Shown here: positions 8,790-17,349 of the stretch, in pieces | How the letters are laid out: every line of letters starts with the position of its first letter | Numbering within the stretch: the first letter of the stretch is position 1 | Source: an uncultured Flavobacteriaceae bacterium | GTDB lineage: Bacteria > Bacteroidota > Bacteroidia > Flavobacteriales > Flavobacteriaceae | Length of the DNA stretch: 64,000 nucleotides | Direction of reading: 5' to 3' | NCBI GenBank assembly: GCA_947500445.1 | Contig: CANMSB010000021.1 | Span: 1-64,000 of the forward strand | Notes under the pieces: generated by a model | What the model saw: the letters and a program-made list of their open reading frames with translations, nothing else | The model's database searches: none | What the model was told of the DNA's origin: nothing | Program-made: the position numbers and the translations under genes

Positions 8790-9489
8790 CCGTATTTCGG
8801 GCATGTATTTTCAAGAGCGCACCCTGAGCGGTATAGTGTTTAAGCAGGCAAATCGGTCATATGGGGAGAAGTAAAATCACGGAAAATACGTGAAGAAGTA
8901 TCTTGGGAAACTGGAATATAGGGCCAGTGCAATAAGGTTTGGGACACCGGATCGATCCTAGCTTCTTTTCATGTTTAATTAATGGTAAATAGTGCAGTAA
9001 GCCATGGAAGGTGCATGCACCAAAAAATATGATTTCTTACCTTTTTCAGGTTGGTTTTTTACCCCAATTTACTCCTCCAAAACTTCTAAATCTAGGGGGT
9101 ATCGTACGCTTCTAAAAGAGCCGATATAGCTATCCCATTCCTATGAATCGTTATCAGTCCATTTTGAAGTCCTACTACTTGTTTTTGGCTATAGGTGCAA
9201 ACCCTCTATTTGGAAAATAACCTTATTGCTCTTGGTGATATTTTTTTATTTCAACTATTTGATTTTCAAATTCTTGTGATTTTTTTTGCGCTTTTGAAAT
9301 CCTATTTTGAAGGCCGGTGGATACACAGCTCCGGGATAAAAGAGGGTAAACACTCATGCCGATGTTGAGGGGGCGAAATTATATTTGGTTCATCCTTAAA
9401 ACGACAACGGTTTCCCTATGATATATCGGGTAGGTGGCCAGTGATTTTGTACTGTTTTTAAGGGACTAATTTTTAAAAACGTAGAAGCT
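8790..9489. other. 700-base non-coding stretch between S41 protease and GC-rich aminotransferase
   Basis: No coding frame of credible length is seen on either strand. The stretch is AT-rich with several T-runs and no clear terminator. A candidate promoter element is given separately at 9380. The length and lack of coding content fit an insertion or recombination scar beside the compositionally foreign aminotransferase gene. Confidence 0.5.
9380..9387 (+). promoter_or_regulatory. Candidate Bacteroidota -7 element (TATATTTG)
   Basis: The octamer matches the TAnnTTTG consensus for the primary sigma factor of Bacteroidota, about 100 bases before the aminotransferase start. No TTG at the ideal upstream spacing was found, so the assignment is weak. 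Confidence 0.3.
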
Positions 9490-10884
9490 ATGACATTATC
9501 ACACTACCATTTATGCGAGGATGCGGAGATCGTATCCCCTAGTTTGCCGGGAGCCGGATCCCGTTCGCTTTTGTTGCGCCAACAGGAAATCGAGGGCAGT
9601 GTGGTGTCGTACCCCCGCAATATGCCCATAGCGTTAAAGCGTGCCAAGGGCAGCATCATCGAGGATGTGGACGGGAACCGTTTCATCGATTTTTTCGGTG
9701 GTTGCGGTGTATTGAACGTGGGGCATGTGAACGAAGAGGTGCTCGAATACGTGAAACGCCAGCAGGAGGACCTTATCCATGCGCTGGATTTCCCTACCGA
9801 GAACAAGATGGCCCTTATCGATACGATCCTGGGGCATCTTCCCCCTTCCCTCCAGGGGGATTACAAGGTGAGTTTCGGTGGTCCCACGGGTTCTGATGCG
9901 GTGGAGGCCGCGATCAAGTTGGCCAAGCTTAAGACGGGCCGTGACGGGGTGATCGCGTTCACCGGGGGGTACCATGGGATGAGTTCCGGGGCACTTGCCG
10001 TGACCTCGGACCGTTTTTTCAGGGAAAACCTGACCTCTCTGATACCCAATGTTAGCTTTGTTCCCTATAACTACCCCTATCGTTGTACGCTTCGCAGTGG
10101 GGAAGGCTCTTCGGTTGATTCGTGCGTTTCCCATTTGGACTGGGTTTTGTCCACGGGCCATTCCGGAGTTGCGAAACCTGCCGCGATCATTTTGGAGCCG
10201 CTCCAGGGCGAGGGTGGCAATATCCTTCCCGAGGCGGGTTTTTTGGAGGGCGTTACCGAGGTGGCGCGCAAGCATGGTGTGCTGGTGATCTTCGATGAGA
10301 TCCAATCGGGTTTTTTCAGGACGGGCAAGTTCTTGGAGTTCATGCATTCGGACGCCGTTCCGGATATCATCACTTTTTCGAAAGGCTTCGGCGGTATCGG
10401 CTTTCCTATCTCGGGGCTTATCTACCGCAAGGATGTCGAGGCCTGGGGCCCTGGGGCGCATATCGGCACCTTCCGCGGGAACCAGGTGAGTATCGCGGCG
10501 GCGCGGGGCGCGTTCGCTTTCATAGAGAAGCACGATATCGAGTCCCATACCCGGGATATCGGTTCGTACCTAATGGGCAAGCTCAAGGAATTGCAGCAAG
10601 GGCACCCCTATATCGGGGATGTGCGCGGGCGTGGTATGATGATCGGTGTGGAGTTCGTCAAGGACAAGGCCACCAAGGAACCGAACCCGGAATACTTGAA
10701 AGAACTGCGTGCGGCCTGTTTCCAGAGAGGGCTCTTGTTCGAATCGGGAGGGCACCACGGTAATGTGATGCGGCTTGTTCCGCCCCTTATCACGACCCAT
10801 CGGATCGTGGACAACGCGATCGTCATACTGAAACGTGCGATCAGGTCCTGCTCCAAAGAGGCAGCGGAACTACAATTATCATAG
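9490..10884 (+). CDS. Class III aminotransferase, diaminobutyrate--2-oxoglutarate type
   Basis: A PLP-dependent class III aminotransferase of 464 residues. The N-terminal pattern (LRQQEIEGSVVSYPRNMP, then IIEDVDGNRFIDFFGG) resembles the diaminobutyrate aminotransferases of siderophore pathways (Dat/PvdH group), which make L-2,4-diaminobutyrate from aspartate semialdehyde and glutamate. The core shows GPTGSDAVEAAIKLAK, GGYHGMSSGALA, the DEIQSGFFRTG segment and the PLP lysine in ITFSKGFGG. With the aspartokinase at 4127 it would give a short route to diaminobutyrate for the peptide. Ornithine- or other omega-aminotransferase activity is possible. The gene is far richer in G and C than its neighbours (34 of 60 bases in line 9601 against 20 of 60 in line 11041), like the GC-rich parts of the NRPS, which suggests separate acquisition. 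Confidence 0.88.
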   Translation: MTLSHYHLCEDAEIVSPSLPGAGSRSLLLRQQEIEGSVVSYPRNMPIALKRAKGSIIEDVDGNRFIDFFGGCGVLNVGHVNEEVLEYVKRQQEDLIHALDFPTENKMALIDTILGHLPPSLQGDYKVSFGGPTGSDAVEAAIKLAKLKTGRDGVIAFTGGYHGMSSGALAVTSDRFFRENLTSLIPNVSFVPYNYPYRCTLRSGEGSSVDSCVSHLDWVLSTGHSGVAKPAAIILEPLQGEGGNILPEAGFLEGVTEVARKHGVLVIFDEIQSGFFRTGKFLEFMHSDAVPDIITFSKGFGGIGFPISGLIYRKDVEAWGPGAHIGTFRGNQVSIAAARGAFAFIEKHDIESHTRDIGSYLMGKLKELQQGHPYIGDVRGRGMMIGVEFVKDKATKEPNPEYLKELRAACFQRGLLFESGGHHGNVMRLVPPLITTHRIVDNAIVILKRAIRSCSKEAAELQLS

Positions 10885-11001
10885 CACCCTAATACACTCG
10901 TAATGTCAAATTTAAAAGGGTTTCGAAAAGTAGAACGATAAACGCTGCACGACCTTTTGTTTTTAAAGTATAGCCCATGTTTCTAAAATCAAAAATTAAT
11001 A

Positions 11002-11943
11002 ATGATGAATCAAGTTGACTTAGTTACGGATGTACCCTCTCAAAAAACACCAAAACCTGTTAAATCATCTGTTCCATTTGTAGATCGAATCACTCGAAAA
11101 GAATTTTATGAAGAGTTCGTAAATAAAGGTAAGCCAGTCGTTATTCGGGGCATGGCTAAAAATTGGAAGGCATTAGAGTGGGATTCTGAATATTTTAAAA
11201 GTATGGAAACTGGAAAAAAAGTATCCATAAAGACGGGCAATATTGAGAAAGGCGAGAAGAGAAATATATTCCTAAGTAATTTTGTGGAACTTCTTGAAGC
11301 GTATGAAGAAGATTTAAAAAAGGGACTGAATCCTAAAAAAGTAGGGTACTTACATGATTTGCCTTTTTTTTATATGTTTCCGGAATATGTCAAAGATATT
11401 TCCCCCTTTCCGTATGAACATTTATTACCCGAATGGTATTGGTCTAAATGGCAGAATTACATACAGTTCTTTATGGGAACTACAGGAAGTTTAACGCCTC
11501 TGCATTTTGATACCCTATTAACGAACAACCTATTTTTTCAGGTTGTTGGTAAAAAGAAATTCATTTTGATCGATGTTAAAGGAAAAGACAATTGTTACAT
11601 CGAAGGATGGCGATGGGCTAAATTTAATCCTGATAAGCCGGATTATGAAAAATTTCCAAATGCGAAGAATGTGAACATTATGGAGGTGGTGATCGGTCCT
11701 GGAGATATTCTGTATATGCCTTCAGGTATGCTTCATCAAGTACATGGTTTAAGCCGCTCCATTTCCTTTAATATCGATTGGCATACGAAAGAAAGTGCCA
11801 AACGAGGTGTAAGAACGTTGTGGCAGGGAGCGCCTATGAAAAATGTATACTATAATTCACTTATTTACTTGGGCCTTTCCCTAAAAATTCCTTCAAAATA
11901 TATTTTCCCATTTTACAAGTCGTACCTCAATTATGTTAGTTGA
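11002..11943 (+). CDS. Cupin_8/JmjC-like Fe(II) and 2-oxoglutarate-dependent hydroxylase
   Basis: A 313-residue protein of the cupin-like (JmjC-related) hydroxylase family. The N-terminus has the usual PVVIRGMAKNWKALEWD opening. The metal triad is visible as H168-F-D170 in TPLHFDTLL and a distal His at 245 or 248 in MPSGMLHQVHG. NLFFQVVGKKKFILID is the typical strand pair between them. Family members hydroxylate proteins or free or carrier-bound amino acids, and several act in nonribosomal peptide pathways. The location 117 bases after the aminotransferase suggests a tailoring hydroxylase for this peptide, for example on the diaminobutyrate or aromatic residue, but the substrate cannot be read from sequence. 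The gene is AT-rich, unlike the aminotransferase before it. Confidence 0.85.
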   Translation: MMNQVDLVTDVPSQKTPKPVKSSVPFVDRITRKEFYEEFVNKGKPVVIRGMAKNWKALEWDSEYFKSMETGKKVSIKTGNIEKGEKRNIFLSNFVELLEAYEEDLKKGLNPKKVGYLHDLPFFYMFPEYVKDISPFPYEHLLPEWYWSKWQNYIQFFMGTTGSLTPLHFDTLLTNNLFFQVVGKKKFILIDVKGKDNCYIEGWRWAKFNPDKPDYEKFPNAKNVNIMEVVIGPGDILYMPSGMLHQVHGLSRSISFNIDWHTKESAKRGVRTLWQGAPMKNVYYNSLIYLGLSLKIPSKYIFPFYKSYLNYVS

Positions 11944-12086
11944 TGGGTAGTGAAAATGATTCTTTTCTGCTATTCAAAAGAGGTGATAAACGCACTGGTA
12001 ACCTAATTGCTAAAATCGCATGCATGATTCTTTTGAACTGCTTATCCACTTTTTCCTAAAATGGAATTCGTAAAAGCAATACTCTC

Positions 12087-14477
12087 ATGATATTCATACC
12101 TACAAAATCCAAGAATTATCTTTATATACTTTTATTTCTTTCCCAAATACTTTTGGGACAAAAATTCGAGATTACAGGTACGATTATAGACAAAGGCACA
12201 CAGCTGCCGCTGCCGTATGTAGATGTGATCTTGAAAACAACGTTAGGTGAGATAAAAACGGGGGTCATTACCGATGACAATGGATATTTTGTGCTTAGTT
12301 CAGCTGCAGGTAGTTTTATAGTGCAAGTCAATTATATGGGTTACGGGTCTATAGAGCTACCGGTAGCGGTTGATAGCAATAAAGATTTATCGACCCTGGC
12401 ATTAGAGCAGGAGACGCAGCAATTAGAGGGAGTCTCGGTGGTTGCAAGAATTCCCAAAATTCAAAAAAAAGGAGGGGTCCTGACGGTAAATGTTGAAAAT
12501 ACTGTACTTAGCGAAATTGGGGATGTATCAGATGTGTTAAGACAAACCCCGTCCTTATCGGTGACAGCCGAAAATTCAATCGAAGTATTTGGAAAAGGGG
12601 AAGCGCAGATCTATCTGGATGGAAGAAGAATCGAAAACGCTGACGAGTTGACGATGATCAACTCCAATAATGTTGCCAAAATAGAGGTAGTTCGAAACCC
12701 TTCCGCCAAATATGATGCGGAAGGAAAAGCGGTCGTATTGATTACCACAACGAAGAACAAAATAGAAGGTATTAGTTCCAAAATTAGATTTAGGTACGGA
12801 GAAAATACGTTTTCCCGATGGCTGGGCGGAATTGATTTGAATTATAAGAAAGATGCTGTAAGCTTGTATAGTTCCTATAGCTACTACCCTAAAAAATTAA
12901 AGAGCGTTGATGAATATTTTAGGATATTCGAAAATGAGGACCAATCAACAACTACCATGGAAAATCGAGTTGGTAGTGTTTCTGACCTTCAAAATGTTCA
13001 CAATTTGCGGGTCGGTAGTAATATTGCATTGGGGAAAACACAAGATTTAGATATTGGTCTAACCTATTCCGGTGAGGAAGGGGGGCTTACCACTGATAAT
13101 AGGAATGTAATCACCGGTCTTATGAATCAAGATGTGAACGTAACCACATCAACCAATACAGACCGTAAGAACGAAACAAGCTCCTTCAATGTTAATTATT
13201 CAACCCGCTTGGATACACTAGGGCGTAAGATTACTTTTTTTTCTAACTATACACAATTTAGTTCTTCTTCCCTTGGTATTATCGATGAGGACATCTCGAA
13301 TGTATCAGAAGATTTGGGCAAGGAGAACGATAATAAAAATGAAATAGATGTGTTGGCGACTTCGGTTGACTATGTCCATCCTTTTACAGAGAGTTTAAAA
13401 GGAGTTGTTGGTGCTAAGTATTCTAAAATTTCGAACGCTAGTGAGTTGCGGTTGTTTGATAGTTCTAATCAAATCGTTTTGGAACAGGAGTCCTTTCGTT
13501 ATGATGAGAACATATATGCAGGGTTTTTCGAAATAGAAAAGGAGTATGAGAATTTGACTGCCAGTGTTGGGTTGCGTTTAGAATCTACCACTGTTAATGG
13601 AATTTCGAGAATTGACGGACAAACAATCATCGATAGTACCTATGTGAACCTATTTCCTTCAGTAGCTATGAATTATGAAATCAGTGAAGATTGGAGCTTG
13701 GGGGTTTATTACAACAAACGCATTGCAAGACCAGATGTTCAAGATCTTAACCCCTTCATAAACTTTATAGATTCCTTTAGTAGTTTAAGGGGAAACCCGA
13801 GTTTAAGGCCCGAAATGATCGATGAGTTTGAAACTGCTATCGAATATCTTGAAGCGGTAAGTCTGGAAGTTTCCTATAATCGGATTAAAAATCCAATCTA
13901 TGATTTTCTCACCAACGAGGACTTTGTGACGGTATCTACCCAGGAAAATTTTAAAAGTGAGGAAGAAATCTCTGTCGGACTTAATTTGCCATATGAAAAT
14001 GAATGGATGAGTATATACGGGTATGTAGGGATGTCCCATGTTTTCAATACCAGGTTGTTTACTGCTTCAGAATTTGACCTAAGAGACAAAACCTATTGGG
14101 AATTTGCCCTCCAGAGCAGGTTTTACCTACCCAAAAAAATTAATTTAGGAGTTACTTATTTTTACGTAACGGATCAAAGAGATGGTATATTTTTTGCAAG
14201 GCCCCAAGATATTCTTAATATTTCTGCCGGAAAAAAAATGTGCAACGATAACCTAAGCATCAGTCTTTTTGCCCAAGATGTTTTTAACACGTTTCGTACC
14301 AGGGCAGAGGCCAAGTTAGATGGTTTAACGGTGGGGGTAGATCAATTCAGGGATCTTTCTGGCTTTGGTATATCGTTGGTATATACTATTAACAATAACG
14401 CTAGGAATGATGACGATGATGACGATGAGGATGATAAAGAGGAGCTGCCCGAACTAGAGAGAATTAAAAAGGAGTAA
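12087..14477 (+). CDS. TonB-receptor-like outer-membrane beta-barrel protein with carboxypeptidase-regulatory domain
   Basis: A 796-residue outer-membrane protein. After a signal peptide (LYILLFLSQILLGQ) come a carboxypeptidase-regulatory-like domain (ITGTIIDKGTQLPLPYVDV), a plug-like domain (around GDVSDVLRQTPSLSV and AQIYLDGRR) and a long barrel with aromatic-rich strands. This is the OMP_b-brl_3 type common in Flavobacteriia, related to TonB-dependent receptors. A TonB box is not obvious. The C-terminus is unusual: a run of six Asp followed by EDDKEELPELERIKKE instead of a terminal aromatic strand. It is the last gene of the NRPS region, and uptake or export of the product is a reasonable but unproven role. 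The same family also occurs widely outside such clusters. Confidence 0.88.
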   Translation: MIFIPTKSKNYLYILLFLSQILLGQKFEITGTIIDKGTQLPLPYVDVILKTTLGEIKTGVITDDNGYFVLSSAAGSFIVQVNYMGYGSIELPVAVDSNKDLSTLALEQETQQLEGVSVVARIPKIQKKGGVLTVNVENTVLSEIGDVSDVLRQTPSLSVTAENSIEVFGKGEAQIYLDGRRIENADELTMINSNNVAKIEVVRNPSAKYDAEGKAVVLITTTKNKIEGISSKIRFRYGENTFSRWLGGIDLNYKKDAVSLYSSYSYYPKKLKSVDEYFRIFENEDQSTTTMENRVGSVSDLQNVHNLRVGSNIALGKTQDLDIGLTYSGEEGGLTTDNRNVITGLMNQDVNVTTSTNTDRKNETSSFNVNYSTRLDTLGRKITFFSNYTQFSSSSLGIIDEDISNVSEDLGKENDNKNEIDVLATSVDYVHPFTESLKGVVGAKYSKISNASELRLFDSSNQIVLEQESFRYDENIYAGFFEIEKEYENLTASVGLRLESTTVNGISRIDGQTIIDSTYVNLFPSVAMNYEISEDWSLGVYYNKRIARPDVQDLNPFINFIDSFSSLRGNPSLRPEMIDEFETAIEYLEAVSLEVSYNRIKNPIYDFLTNEDFVTVSTQENFKSEEEISVGLNLPYENEWMSIYGYVGMSHVFNTRLFTASEFDLRDKTYWEFALQSRFYLPKKINLGVTYFYVTDQRDGIFFARPQDILNISAGKKMCNDNLSISLFAQDVFNTFRTRAEAKLDGLTVGVDQFRDLSGFGISLVYTINNNARNDDDDDDEDDKEELPELERIKKE

Positions 14478-14525
14478 AACTTTATGGGTCTAACAACTTG
14501 ATGTATCAATCTGTGAGAAAACCCC

Positions 14526-15010
14526 TCGCCTTTAGGCGAAGACTTTAGTTTTATATTTTTGTGTGATGCAGCATTATCGAAAGACATCACACACGACCTA
14601 TGACTGCAAGTACCATATAGTTTGGATAACCAAATATAGAAAAAATGTACTTGGAGGTGAGGTCGGCAAACGAGTGCGTGAACTTGTGAGGGAGATCTGC
14701 AAGCGTAACGATGTCGAGATACTGAAGGGTCATGTTTCAAAGGATCATGTACACCTGTTCGTATCGTTACCGCCTCATTTGGCAATATCGAAATTGGTTC
14801 AGTACCTGAAAGGTAAAAGTTTATATAAGTTGATGCAGGAAAACAAACAGTTCTCTCGACTTTTTTGGGGCCGCCATCTCTGGCGGTCGTGGATATTTTG
14901 TTGCTAGCTCTGGCAACATCACCGATGAAATGATAATGGAGTACATCGAAAATCAGCACAACAATGAGAAAGGGGATGGAGAGTTTACCACGGTCGATTA
15001 GCTTTAGTCG
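14526..15010 (+). mobile_element. IS200/IS605-family element with terminal hairpins
   Basis: The element has the two subterminal hairpins expected for IS200 elements, which lack terminal inverted repeats. The left one is TCGCC-TTTA-GGCGA at 14526-14539. The right one is CGATTA-GCTT-TAGTCG at 14995-15010 and overlaps the transposase stop. The enclosed transposase is frameshifted, so the copy is probably immobile. Exact ends cannot be set without an intact relative. Confidence 0.7.
14566..15001 (+). pseudogene. tnpA: IS200/IS605 Y1 transposase TnpA, frameshifted
   Basis: The first 105 codons encode a standard single-tyrosine HUH transposase: CKYHIVWITKYRKNVL, then KDHVHLFVSLP with the H-x-H metal motif. 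Near 14885 the frame slips by one base after FWGRHLW. Read in the next frame the protein continues as GYFVASSGNITDEMIMEY to a stop at 14999, which is the normal C-terminus. A GTG at 14563 precedes the ATG used here. Because the catalytic tyrosine lies around the frameshift, the enzyme is most likely inactive unless the shift is a sequencing error. Confidence 0.88.
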
Positions 15011-15037
15011 TCTTTAGTCGATGGTAGTTTAATGGTA

Positions 15038-15840
15038 GTGCAGCGCATGATATGCGATACGATGCCCGACCAGTTAAAACTACCCTACGGTTATGGACAC
15101 CTAAGACGGTAAAGGAACTGGTGGAAGGGTAACTGGGGATCAAGATTGCGTTTACCACTGTGGGGGACTATCTGCGCTCACGGAGTTCCACGCCCCCAAA
15201 AGCTCAAGAAGAAGGCCTATGAACAGCGGCCGCAACAGGTTGGCAAATGGCTGAAGGAGGAGTATCCGTCCATCAAAGAATGGTTAAAAACGAGAAGAAC
15301 GCCGAGATATACTGGGGCGACAAAACAGGGGCGAGAAACGATTGCCAACACGGACATTCCTAAGCACTGGGGGGATACTCCGACGCGACAGTTCGTAGCC
15401 AAGCGGTTCTCGATCAACATAGTATCGACGGTGACCGATTAGGGAAAGGTCGAGTCCATTATATATGGGGGCAACATGGACCAACAGCAGCTAATGGTGT
15501 TCCTCGAACATTTGATTGAGGGAAGAACTAGGAGGATTTCCTGATACTGGACACCTGAGAGTACTCCATGGATAAATGGTCAAGGCACCGGCCTAAGAGA
15601 ACAACGTAGGCATCGAACTGTTCTTCCTTTCGCCATATTCGCCGGAAACCGATCCGGAAGAATACCTGAACCGTGACCTAAAACCAGGGCTCTCAGACAG
15701 ACCGTGGCCCAAGGACTGTAATACCTTGTAGGCCTAATGTCAGGGCGCGCATGGAAATGTTACAGTCCGACCACCAACGGGTAAAAAAATACTTCAGGCA
15801 TCCCGATATAGTATATGCCGCAAAAAACCACAAACTATAA
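15038..15840 (+). pseudogene. Decayed IS630-family transposase
   Basis: Pieces of one IS630 transposase appear in order but in changing frames with several stops: VQRMICDTMPDQLKLPY at 15038, a winged-helix piece, AYEQRPQQVGKWLKEEY-like residues from 15218, AKRFSINIVSTVTD before a stop at 15440, SYSPE/TDPEEYLNRDLK-like text near 15640, and the normal ending RVKKYFRHPDIVYAA to a stop at 15838. The N-terminal 50-80 residues are missing. The catalytic acidic residues are disrupted. This is an old copy, older than the nearby IS200 judging by the number of lesions. Confidence 0.85.
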
Positions 15841-15860
15841 GCGGCGGATTGATATATTAA

Positions 15861-15980
15861 CAGGTGGAGGATTTTAGGAAAGATTACAACGAGTATCGCC
15901 CGCACAAGTCATTAGACAGAAAAAGCCCGAACCAGATGTTCAATGAAAAACAATTATATTTAACAGGTCTCAAAAATTAG
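15861..15980 (+). pseudogene. 3' scrap of an IS3-family integrase (OrfB)
   Basis: Thirty-nine open codons read QVEDFRKDYNEYRPHKSLDR and then SPNQMFNEKQLYLTG to a stop at 15978. The Y-N-x-x-R-P-H-x-S-L pattern followed by S-P is the standard C-terminus of IS3-family rve integrases. Nothing upstream belongs to it, because it directly follows the IS630 end, so only the tail of the gene survives. Confidence 0.8.
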
Positions 15981-16083
15981 TTTGAGCTATGTACTTTAGT
16001 GCATTTCGCTTTAGCTTCTAAAAAAGCCTACTTTTGGTTTATTGCAGAAGTAAGGATTAATGGACATAGCGTTTCACGTTTGA

Positions 16084-16481
16084 GTGTCTAGGTTTTTTTG
16101 AGTACTAAGTATAGGTATTCCGTTCTCAAGAGTGGGGATATCCAGATACGCTGTCGTACCCTATTGATACAGATATGCGAGGTCGAGGAGGTATCAATTC
16201 TGAAGGGAGTAGTCTCCAAGGACCACTTGCACATTCACCTAGATTATCGTCCCCCTTTGAGCGTAAGCGATCTAGCGAAAAAGTTGAAGGACCTTAGTTC
16301 CCGGAAACTGCAACGGGAGTTTTCCTAGCTGAAAAAGCGGTTTTAGGGGCCTCATTTCTGGACTATTAGATTTGGTTCCCGGAGCACAGGTAATGTAACA
16401 GACGAAATGGTGACCGCCTATTTGGAGAATCACAGAAAGCCCGGCGATAGAACAAACTCGAAGTTCATCATAGTTAAATGA
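16084..16481 (+). pseudogene. Second, decayed IS200/IS605 transposase with right-end hairpins downstream
   Basis: A reading frame resembling TnpA starts in the middle of the protein (STKYRYSVLKSGD), continues through ILKGVVSKDHLHIHLDYRPP and stops at 16328. After further lesions the normal C-terminal text TGNVTDEMVTAYLENH runs to 16481. The N-terminal H-I-V-W segment is absent. Two hairpins follow, CGACTT-T-AAGTCG at 16491-16503 and ATGGACTT-C-AAGTCCAT at 16517-16533, as in IS200 right ends. It differs enough from the copy at 14566 to be a separate insertion. Confidence 0.8.
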
Positions 16482-16490
16482 CCTTTGAGG

Positions 16491-16533
16491 CGACTTTAAG
16501 TCGTTAGCCCGAAATTATGGACTTCAAGTCCAT
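16491..16533. repeat. Tandem hairpins at the right end of the decayed IS200
   Basis: Two short perfect stem-loops lie within 43 bases, immediately after the transposase remnant. They match the subterminal structures that IS200/IS605 transposases recognise. Confidence 0.6.
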
Positions 16534-16726
16534 AGAGGTTCATTTAGGACTGTACGAAAATGGGTAAGTCTTCAAAAACAGCTTGGCTGAGTTAATATTA
16601 GTTGCATTTGAATCTTTTTGGATATAGCTAAAATTCGCAGTAATTGTATAGTATATAGGTGTCCGATTCGGTGCGCTGTTTTGTTTTAAGGAGTATAAGT
16701 ATTTGAAAATCATAAGTTTACAATAA

Positions 16727-16751
16727 GAGTTCGAGCCCATGTGGGACCACA
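16727..16751 (+). other. tRNA-3'-end-like string, possible attachment-site remnant
   Basis: The string GAGTTCGAGCCC followed by ATGTGGGACCACA resembles a T-arm plus acceptor end of a tRNA gene. The T-stem does not pair properly (AAGAG against CCATG) and no tRNA body precedes it, so it is not a functional tRNA. A strong terminator follows at once, as it does after real tRNA genes. It could be a scar of integration into a tRNA gene. Confidence is low. Confidence 0.3.
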
Positions 16752-16753
16752 GA

Positions 16754-16790
16754 AAACCCTTCTTTGTCATTGGCATAGAAGGGTTTGTAT
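16754..16790. terminator. Rho-independent terminator-like hairpin
   Basis: AAACCCTTCT at 16754-16763 pairs perfectly with AGAAGGGTTT at 16777-16786 across a 13-base loop, followed by a T-rich tail. No complete gene ends just before it on either strand, which supports the idea that a deleted gene once preceded it. Confidence 0.65.
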
Positions 16791-17349
16791 TTTCGAAGGG
16801 TTATAATATTACTGGTTTTTTAGGTTCACTTGTTGAAAACATGGTTCTTACCGTATGTAGTGCATTTTCTTTTTAAAACGTATAGCGCTTTTTGAATCGA
16901 ACTTCTTTGGGTGCAGTATCGAACTAAAGGATTAAGCGTGAACTTATTGATTTGTATTTATTCAGATACCCATACTTAACAAGCCGAGTATTGCGAATGC
17001 AGAAACTCCAATCCTTCCATGCTCCGAAAAGACTACCCTTACAATAAAAGTGCTAGGCCGATTGTCTGCTAAGGTAAGTCTCCGAGAAGATGGTCTGTAG
17101 TGCCAATTGATTTCAGTGCACACCTGTTTCGGGTTTAGCTAGTTTCGGGTTGACAATCTCCCCCCTGACGGCAGTTGTAGGGAAAAACGCCTGATTGCTT
17201 TTGGAATAAATGGCACATTTTCCATTTCTATCATATCTTTGTTAAGCATGTCATATGTAAAAAATTGATATCCAGATATTTATGATTCAAAATACAAATA
17301 TCGCAACCCTTTCTTTTGATTAAAAAAGTTTAAATCAGTTTATCTATAA
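16791..17349. other. Non-coding stretch before the O-acyltransferase gene
   Basis: No credible coding frame is seen on either strand over about 560 bases. The last 100 bases are very AT-rich and probably hold the promoter of the acyltransferase, but no TAnnTTTG element is evident. Confidence 0.45.

Noticed and set aside
9634-10548. Minus-strand frame of 304 codons antisense to the aminotransferase
   Set aside because: It is a shadow of the GC-rich aminotransferase gene; the sense strand has all motifs of the enzyme.
16491-16533. A CRISPR repeat
   Set aside because: Only two different hairpins are present, with no regular spacing or spacers. They fit IS200 right-end structures.
16727-16751. 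A functional tRNA gene
   Set aside because: The T-stem does not pair and no D-arm, anticodon arm or matching acceptor strand precedes it.
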